Below, one piece after another: positions 7,330 to 12,382 of a DNA stretch of 12,382 bases. Position numbers and translations under genes: made by a program. The DNA lies in contig DUHK01000060.1 of the NCBI GenBank assembly GCA_013330915.1, positions 1-12,382 of the forward strand, in the 5' to 3' direction. The notes below the pieces were generated by a model, which saw only the letters and a program-made list of their open reading frames with translations, searched no databases and was not told where the DNA came from. Numbering within the stretch: the first letter of the stretch is position 1; each line of letters starts with the position of its first letter. The stretch is from Methanosphaera sp. (GTDB lineage: Archaea > Methanobacteriota > Methanobacteria > Methanobacteriales > Methanobacteriaceae).

Positions 7330-9837
7330 ATGGAATGGGAAAGAGAAAACGCATCTTCAGTATTGGCGAAACTGGATACAAATCAAAATGGATTGACAAC
7401 GGCAGAAGCAGAAGAGCGTTTGGAAAAATATGGTAAAAACACTTTAAAAGAGAAAGAAAAAGAAAGTGAATTAAAAAAATTTTTATTACAGTTTACAGAA
7501 CCGTTAACTATACTTCTGATTATTGCGGGCATAATCTCTTTATTGATACGTGACTTTATTGATGCAGGAGTAATCTTTTTTGTTGTAATATTGAATGCTG
7601 TTTTGGGCTATAGGCAGGAAAACAAAGCACAAAATGCAATGGAAAAGTTAAAGTCCATGACATCAAAAACAACAATTGTTCTAAGAGATTCTAAAAAAGA
7701 GGAAATTGATGCCCAAAATTTGGTTATTGGTGATATTGTAATACTTGAAGAAGGGGACACCATACCTGCAGATTTACGGCTTATCGAAACATATAACTTA
7801 AAGATAGATGAGTCATCCATCACGGGAGAATCCCTGCCTGTTCATAAAACATCGGATATAGATACTGAAAATAAAAACAACAACATAGCATATATGAATA
7901 CTGGTGTTTCCAATGGTAGAGCCAAAGGTGTTGTAATCCAAACAGGTATGGAAACACAAATGGGTAAAATAGCTTCAATGATTCAGGAGGAAAATAAAGA
8001 TAAAACTCCTTTGGAAATAAAAATAGAAACTTTAAGTAAAACATTAAGCATATTTTCCGTGATAATCTGTATTTTAATATTTGTCCTGGAAACTCTACAG
8101 GGGATTCCTATGGCAAACACATTCATGACAGCCGTTTCGTTGGCTGTTGCTGCCATACCCGAAGGTTTACCTGCAATACTTACATTAACACTTGCATTAG
8201 GAATGCAAAAAATGGCAGGAAATAAAGCCATTATACGTAAGTTACTTGCAGTGGAAACATTAGGTTCCTGTTCTGTAATATGTACTGACAAAACGGGAAC
8301 TCTAACGCTCAACAAATTAACAGTTACCAACGAATTTATTTCAGACAAAAATATGACCAAAACAATAGGACAGTTATGTAATAATGCAAAAATAACTTCT
8401 GATAAAAAAATTGGTGATGCAACCGACATTTCCATATTGGAACATTCGTTGGATAATATGGAGAGTTTGGAATATGAAAGACTCCATGAAATTCCTTTAG
8501 ACAGTTCCAGAAAAAGAATGACAACCATTAACAAAATCGATTCCCAGGAATACGTTCTGGTTAAGGGTGCTCCCGAAATATTATTGAATAAATGTAAATT
8601 CATAAGTTTTGATGGCGACGTCAAATCATTAGATAACGACACTAGAAAAATCATAAATGATAAGGTTCTGGAATTTACCAATGATGCTTTAAGAGTAATC
8701 ATGTTTGCATATAAAAAAGTGGATGACTACACAAACTATTCAATAAAGGAACTTGAGAATGATTTAACTTATACAGGTATTGTCGGAATGATGGATCCAC
8801 CTAGAGAGGGTGTTAAAGAATCTATTGAAACATGTAAAAATGCTGGCATAACCGTGAAAATGATTACTGGAGATCATAAGAATACCGCTTCTTCAATTGC
8901 AAAACTTGTAGGTATAAGCAATTACGAAAAAACAATCACTGGAAAAGAAATGGATGCTATGTCCGAATCCGAATTTAGAGATATTGTTAATGAAGTAAAT
9001 GTATTTGCAAGGGTATTTCCAGAACAGAAACTGAAAATAGTTAAAGCTCTCAAAGAAAACAATGAAATCGTTTCAATGACCGGTGATGGTGTGAACGATG
9101 CACCTGCACTTACTGCTGCAAACATAGGGGTGAGTATGGGTTCGGGTACTGATGTAGCAAAAGAATCAAGTGACATGATTCTGGAGGATGATAACTTCTC
9201 CACAATAATCTATGCTGTAAAGGAAGGAAGAACAATATATTCCAATATCAAACGTTTCATCAAATTCCAGTTATCAACCAACATTGCTGCAATACTTGTA
9301 ATACTTGCTTCATCAATTATGGTGTTACCTTTACCATTTAATCCCGTGCAATTATTATGGATTAATATCATTATGGACGGTCCACCTGCACAATCATTGG
9401 GTGTGGAAGCATCAGACAGAAACATAATGAATGTCGCACCTAGCGATGAAAACATTTTGTCCATTAATAACCTGACACATATAAGCATTATAGGAATTGT
9501 CATGGCCCTCGGTACACTGGGTTTATATGTTTATGAATTAAGTATTGGTTCAACACAATTACTTGCAAGCAGTTGTGCATTCACTGTATTTGTAATATAT
9601 CAACTATTCAATGTGTTCAATTGCAGGTCCAGAAGCGATGAAAAAAATAAGACTTTAATTATAGCGGTTTTAGTATCATTTATCCTACAGCTGTGTGCTA
9701 TATACGTGCCGTTCTTGCAAAGCATTTTCCATACGACATCAATACCATTAATCTCATGGATTCCAATAATTATAATAGCATTAACAATATTTGTTGCAGA
9801 AAGAATTATCAGAAGATTTGAAAATGCTATTATATAA
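7330..9837 (+). CDS. P2-type cation ATPase, PMR1/SPCA-like (Ca2+/Mn2+)
   Basis: This 835-residue ion pump spends ATP to move cations across the cell membrane. In order: a cation-ATPase N-terminal domain (1-48), M1-M2 (about 51-92), the actuator with TGES at 165-168, M3-M4 with PEGLP at 277-281, phosphorylated Asp320 in DKTGTLT, KGAPE at 412-416 in the nucleotide-binding domain, TGDGVND at 584-590, and M5-M10 (about 642-828). In M6, N679, D683 and Q688 (NIIMDGPPAQSLG) have the same spacing as yeast PMR1 N774, D778 and Q783, and with E278 form the single 'site II'. M5 reads FQLSTNIAAIL and lacks the glutamate of SERCA site I. This favours Ca2+/Mn2+ transport of the secretory-pathway type over SERCA, Na+/K+ or H+ pumps. 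The substrate is inferred, not shown. It is coupled to the UPF0146 gene upstream. Confidence 0.92.
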   Translation: MEWERENASSVLAKLDTNQNGLTTAEAEERLEKYGKNTLKEKEKESELKKFLLQFTEPLTILLIIAGIISLLIRDFIDAGVIFFVVILNAVLGYRQENKAQNAMEKLKSMTSKTTIVLRDSKKEEIDAQNLVIGDIVILEEGDTIPADLRLIETYNLKIDESSITGESLPVHKTSDIDTENKNNNIAYMNTGVSNGRAKGVVIQTGMETQMGKIASMIQEENKDKTPLEIKIETLSKTLSIFSVIICILIFVLETLQGIPMANTFMTAVSLAVAAIPEGLPAILTLTLALGMQKMAGNKAIIRKLLAVETLGSCSVICTDKTGTLTLNKLTVTNEFISDKNMTKTIGQLCNNAKITSDKKIGDATDISILEHSLDNMESLEYERLHEIPLDSSRKRMTTINKIDSQEYVLVKGAPEILLNKCKFISFDGDVKSLDNDTRKIINDKVLEFTNDALRVIMFAYKKVDDYTNYSIKELENDLTYTGIVGMMDPPREGVKESIETCKNAGITVKMITGDHKNTASSIAKLVGISNYEKTITGKEMDAMSESEFRDIVNEVNVFARVFPEQKLKIVKALKENNEIVSMTGDGVNDAPALTAANIGVSMGSGTDVAKESSDMILEDDNFSTIIYAVKEGRTIYSNIKRFIKFQLSTNIAAILVILASSIMVLPLPFNPVQLLWINIIMDGPPAQSLGVEASDRNIMNVAPSDENILSINNLTHISIIGIVMALGTLGLYVYELSIGSTQLLASSCAFTVFVIYQLFNVFNCRSRSDEKNKTLIIAVLVSFILQLCAIYVPFLQSIFHTTSIPLISWIPIIIIALTIFVAERIIRRFENAII

Positions 9838-9842
9838 CTACC

Positions 9843-9853
9843 CTTCTTTTTTT
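9843..9853 (+). terminator. T-rich terminator after the ATPase gene
   Basis: A pyrimidine run containing T7 starts a few bases after the ATPase stop codon, followed by another T5, typical of archaeal oligo-T termination. Confidence 0.5.
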
Positions 9854-9892
9854 AATTATTTTTATAGAAATTTTATCTTTCCATTACAAAAA

Positions 9893-9902
9893 TACTATAA
9901 AT
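9893..9902 (+). promoter_or_regulatory. Candidate cobK/cbiJ TATA box
   Basis: TACTATAAAT, preceded by an A5 BRE-like run, predicts transcription starting near 9923-9927, about 30 nt before the ATG. Together with the preceding T-tract it suggests independent transcription from the ATPase gene. Confidence 0.45.
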
Positions 9903-9953
9903 CATTTTTAATAAAATTAATAGTTAAGTACAATCATATTTGGAGGAAATTAA

Positions 9954-10727
9954 ATGAGATATATTGTGATGTCAGGTACATCTGATGCAACTAAAGTTAT
10001 TGAATTTTTAAGCCGGGATGATAATAATTATATTTTAGCTACCACAGTTACAGATTATGGTGGAAAAATTGCCGAAAATGCTGGTGCAACTGAAGTTATC
10101 ACACATGCATTGAAGGAAGAGGATTTTGTTGAACTGATTAAGGAAAAAAATATCGATACTTTAATTGATGCCACACATCCTTTTGCAGCTGTGGCCACAG
10201 AAACTGCCATTGAAAGCAGCGAAAAAGCTGGAATAAAATATATTAGATATGAAAGAGCTTCAACCATCCTTCCTGATTCAGATTTAATACATAATGTTGA
10301 ATCTTTTGAAGAGGGTGCTGTTAAATCAAGGGAGTTACTTGAAAAAGGTAATGGAAAATTAATGCATCTTGCAGGAGTGTTAAATTTAAGTAAAATAACA
10401 GAAGTTGTTGGTCCCCAAAAAGTTGTTCCACGCGTTCTTCCAAATAATTTTAGCATTTCAAAAACTCAGGATACTGGAGTGCCTGCAGAAAACATAGTGG
10501 CAATGCAGGGAACATACTCAAAAGAATTTAACATGGCACTTATGAAAGAGTATGACATTTGCGCTATCATTACCAAAGAAAGTGGTGAAAGTGGAGGTGC
10601 CGAAAATAAGATTAATGCCGCACTGGAATTGGGAATTCCTGTTGTTTTAATTAAAAGACCTAAAGTAGAAAAATTAGATAATCATATTATGGTTAGATCA
10701 ATTGAAAATCTTAAAGACGTTATTTAA
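9954..10727 (+). CDS. cobK: Precorrin-6A / cobalt-precorrin-6A reductase
   Basis: This 257-residue enzyme reduces (cobalt-)precorrin-6A with a pyridine nucleotide in corrin-ring synthesis, leading to the cobamide needed by methanogen methyltransferases. In an anaerobic archaeon the cobalt route, and so the CbiJ name, is more likely. Visible hallmarks are the N-terminal nucleotide-binding strand IVMSGTSDA (4-12), the family signature DATHPFA (72-78), a conserved KIRYER-like segment (KYIRYERAS), and the C-terminal ITKESGESGGAENKINAALELGIPVVLIKRP. Length is typical. The start is fixed by GGAGG 7 bases upstream of the ATG, one of the strongest SDs in the window. It stands alone here, without other cobalamin genes, and converges with pan. 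I saw no convincing cobalamin riboswitch in its short leader. Confidence 0.93.
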   Translation: MRYIVMSGTSDATKVIEFLSRDDNNYILATTVTDYGGKIAENAGATEVITHALKEEDFVELIKEKNIDTLIDATHPFAAVATETAIESSEKAGIKYIRYERASTILPDSDLIHNVESFEEGAVKSRELLEKGNGKLMHLAGVLNLSKITEVVGPQKVVPRVLPNNFSISKTQDTGVPAENIVAMQGTYSKEFNMALMKEYDICAIITKESGESGGAENKINAALELGIPVVLIKRPKVEKLDNHIMVRSIENLKDVI

Positions 10728-10743
10728 AAATAATTATTTTTTT
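10726..10743 (+). terminator. Palindromic T-tract terminator of cobK
   Basis: A perfect 16-base A/T palindrome (10726-10741, AAAAATAA/TTATTTTT) overlaps the cobK stop region and ends in T7. On the minus strand it reads with a T5 run, so it may also limit transcripts coming from the sRNA or pan side. Confidence 0.5.
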
Positions 10744-10764
10744 GATTGAATTGGGGTTTAATAT

Positions 10765-10831
<67 letters not shown>

Positions 10832-10836
10832 TTTAT

Positions 10837-10843
10837 AAAAAAA
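10837..10843 (-). terminator. T7 tract after pan
   Basis: A run of seven T on the minus strand lies 20 bases past the pan stop codon and just before the sRNA. It probably ends much of the pan transcription, leaving the sRNA dependent on its own promoter or on read-through and processing. Confidence 0.45.
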
Positions 10844-10847
10844 GAGG

Positions 10848-10855
10848 ATTATATG
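10848..10855 (-). promoter_or_regulatory. Candidate sRNA promoter just after pan
   Basis: CATATAAT on the minus strand is centred about 25 bases upstream of the expected sRNA 5' end near 10827, the right spacing for an archaeal TATA box. It lies just past the pan stop codon (10863-10865). Chance is possible in such AT-rich DNA. Confidence 0.35.
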
Positions 10856-10862
10856 TAATCAA

Positions 10863-12086
10863 TTAATGATACATTACTCCAACTTCTTTTTCGTTTGAAT
10901 TTTTGTTTTTGTTTAAAACCTTGTCAAGTGCATCTTCAAAGTTTTGTGATGAAACACTGTAATTTTCTTCACGTATTGCAAACATACCTGCTTCGGTACA
11001 TATTGATTTTAAATCTGCTCCTGATGCATTTTTTGCGTTTGCGGCAATGCTTGCTAAATCAACATCAGGGTCCAATGTCATGTTTTTGGTATGTATTTTT
11101 AGAATTTCGAGTTTACCTTCCTCATCAGGTACAGGTACTTCTATAATTCTGTCAAATCTTCCAGGACGAATTAATGCAGGATCCAGTATGTCCGGCCTGT
11201 TAGTGGCTGCTATTATACCAACATTACCTCTTGATTCAAAACCATCCATTTCTGCCAGTAACTGCATGAGGGTTCTTTGAACTTCCCTGTCACCACTGGT
11301 TGATCCTTGTAATCTTTTTGCTGCGATTGCATCTATTTCATCTATAAATATGATGGATGGAGATTTTTCTTTTGCTAGTTCAAATACTCCACGTACTAAA
11401 CGTGAACCTTCTCCAATATATTTTTTTACGAATTCTGATGCCACAATTTTTATGAAAGTGGCGTTTGTTTCATGTGCAACTGCTTTGGCAAGTAATGTCT
11501 TACCAGTTCCAGGAGGTCCGTAGAATAGTACTCCTTTAGGTGGGGTAATTCCCACTTTTTCAAAGATGTCTGGATTTTTAAGCGGAAGCTCTACTGTTTC
11601 TATGGTTTCTCTTATTTGATCTTTAAGTCCACCTATTTTGTCATAGGACATATCTGGTGCTTCTTCTATTTCCATTCCAGATACTAATGGATCTTTTTCT
11701 GATGTTAATATATCCACTATACTGAATGTTTGTTGATTTAAAGCTACCCTAGAACCAATTTCAACCCTATCAGCATCTTTATCAGCATATTTTAATAAAA
11801 AGGATGGTCCTGTAGTACTTTTTACTACAACCTGATTATCGTCTAATATCTCAGATATGGTTGCTAATACTAATGGAGGTGTTCTAAATCTACTAATTTC
11901 ACTTTTTAATGATTTTACTTCACGATCTAACCTTAAGTTTTCATTTTCTAATAATACTTTATCTTTTTCTAATTTTCTAACTTCCCAGGTTAAATTTCGT
12001 TCAATAGTCTCATGTTTATCCAATAAGTTTGATAATTCTAAATCTTTTTCATCTTGGACATTTGTTTCGAAATCTTGTTCTTGCAT
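10863..12086 (-). CDS. pan: Proteasome-activating nucleotidase (PAN), AAA+ ATPase
   Basis: This 407-residue hexameric AAA+ unfoldase feeds substrates to the archaeal 20S proteasome in the cytoplasm. An N-terminal coiled coil (about 15-68, rich in Leu/Glu/Lys heptads) leads through the RTPP linker (68-71) to an OB domain (about 72-128) and the ATPase domain. The ATPase has Walker A GPPGTGKT (190-197), pore-loop aromatic in KYIGEG (222-227), Walker B IIFIDE (245-250), sensor 1 Asn296 in AATN, and arginine fingers in RPGRFDR (307-313). The C-terminus is M-Y-H, a hydrophobic-Tyr-X motif used to open the proteasome gate. A strong GAGGAGGG SD lies 6 bases upstream of the ATG. Length is in the usual range. 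It is divergent from an MBF1-like gene, and its 3' end abuts a C/D sRNA. Confidence in the name is high. Confidence 0.96.
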   Translation of the reverse strand: MQEQDFETNVQDEKDLELSNLLDKHETIERNLTWEVRKLEKDKVLLENENLRLDREVKSLKSEISRFRTPPLVLATISEILDDNQVVVKSTTGPSFLLKYADKDADRVEIGSRVALNQQTFSIVDILTSEKDPLVSGMEIEEAPDMSYDKIGGLKDQIRETIETVELPLKNPDIFEKVGITPPKGVLFYGPPGTGKTLLAKAVAHETNATFIKIVASEFVKKYIGEGSRLVRGVFELAKEKSPSIIFIDEIDAIAAKRLQGSTSGDREVQRTLMQLLAEMDGFESRGNVGIIAATNRPDILDPALIRPGRFDRIIEVPVPDEEGKLEILKIHTKNMTLDPDVDLASIAANAKNASGADLKSICTEAGMFAIREENYSVSSQNFEDALDKVLNKNKNSNEKEVGVMYH

Positions 12087-12156
12087 TTGTTGCCCTCCTC
12101 TTAATTGAATGTTTAAATTTAAATTAGAATTATTATTTTTCTAACTTTTTGTTTTT

Positions 12157-12167
12157 TTAATAAATTT
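12157..12167 (-). promoter_or_regulatory. Tentative pan TATA box
   Basis: On the minus strand GGAAAAAATTTATTAA gives a BRE-like purine run plus a TATA-like core roughly 70-80 bases upstream of the ATG. A closer AT run near 12111-12122 is an alternative but would place the start inside the SD. Confidence 0.25.
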
Positions 12168-12285
12168 TTTCCTACATAGTAATCTATAGAAATCATCATT
12201 ATTAAATTATTTGTAAAAAAAGTAGAGTCAATAAAAATAATTCATAAAATAATCAAAAAAGATATTTTATGTAAATAACAGAACA

Positions 12286-12295
12286 TTATATATAA
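12286..12295 (+). promoter_or_regulatory. TATA box for the MBF1-like gene
   Basis: TTATATATAA is a perfect palindromic TATA element centred about 27 bases upstream of the ATG at 12318. A start 25 bases downstream would fall almost at the start codon, predicting a very short leader or a leaderless mRNA, although a GTGA that could act as SD lies 5 bases upstream of the ATG. Confidence 0.5.
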
Positions 12296-12317
12296 TAAAT
12301 CTACTTAAGTGAATAAA

Positions 12318-12382
12318 ATGAACTGTGAAATATGTGGAAGCGAAATTAAAGGAGAACCTTATAAAACTAAAATTGATAATTC
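12318..12382 (+). CDS. Archaeal MBF1-like transcription factor, 3'-truncated by the window edge
   Basis: Only the first 21 complete codons are present: MNCEICGSEIKGEPYKTKID and one more residue. The N-terminal CxxC followed by a 'G.P....I' pattern is typical of archaeal MBF1 (multiprotein bridging factor type 1) homologues, whose N-terminus is a small zinc ribbon followed, outside this window, by a cro/C1-type helix-turn-helix. The second CxxC pair expected for the ribbon would lie just past the edge. The ATG is preceded by AAGTGAATAAA. The product is inferred from a short stretch and could be another zinc-ribbon HTH protein. Confidence 0.6.
   Translation, partial: MNCEICGSEIKGEPYKTKIDN

Noticed and set aside
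7983..8702. 239-codon open frame antisense to the P-type ATPase
   Set aside because: The opposite strand encodes a fully conserved ATPase with all motifs; the antisense frame has no recognisable domain and is a shadow.
9838..9953. Possible cobalamin riboswitch ahead of cobK
   Set aside because: The predicted leader is only about 30 nt and has no B12-box-like or GC-rich structured sequence, so it is too short for an aptamer.
9791..9985. 64-codon frame overlapping the ATPase end and cobK start
   Set aside because: It runs through the terminator and promoter region, is rich in Phe/Tyr/Ile/Lys as expected from AT-rich non-coding DNA, and overlaps two real genes.
12190..12215. Minus-strand AATGATGATTT resembling a box C upstream of pan
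   Set aside because: No CUGA follows within a normal sRNA length and there is no flanking stem, unlike the element at 10765-10831.

Overview
The window looks like chromosomal DNA from a host-associated methanogenic archaeon of the Methanobacteriales (Methanosphaera- or Methanobrevibacter-like). The reasons are very AT-rich DNA, an archaeal proteasome-activating nucleotidase (PAN), an archaeal MBF1-type regulator, a UPF0146 protein, a cobalamin-pathway reductase, T-rich terminators, TATA-like promoters and SD sequences of the GGAGG/GGTGA kind. The genus is inferred from composition and gene content, not proven.

Layout from left to right: the 3' end of a hot-dog thioesterase-like gene (+) converges with a metal-dependent amidohydrolase/deaminase (-). 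Next, on the minus strand, come carB and carA, which are transcribed carA then carB and encode both subunits of carbamoyl-phosphate synthetase. An AT-rich gap of about 360 bp holds the probable carAB promoter and a leader with a 21-bp dyad. A RimI/Ard1-type N-acetyltransferase (-) follows. Across a divergent intergenic region lie UPF0146 and a P2-type Ca2+/Mn2+ ATPase (+), separated by one base. cobK/cbiJ (+) has its own promoter and a strong SD. It converges with pan (-), and an MBF1-like gene (+) diverges from pan at the right edge, where it is cut off.

The most notable non-coding element sits in the 135-bp gap between cobK and pan. It is a textbook archaeal C/D box 2'-O-methylation guide sRNA on the minus strand, with box C, a 12-nt guide, box D', a 4-nt spacer, box C', a 12-nt guide and box D, closed by a perfect 8-bp terminal stem. 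One guide fits the A-loop helix of archaeal 23S rRNA. The other fits a GCUCAUA core found in CAU-anticodon tRNA and possibly near 23S position 2498.

Most genes are housekeeping: pyrimidine/arginine precursor synthesis, cobamide synthesis, proteolysis, protein acetylation and ion homeostasis. I see no mobile element, CRISPR array, tRNA, rRNA or defence island.
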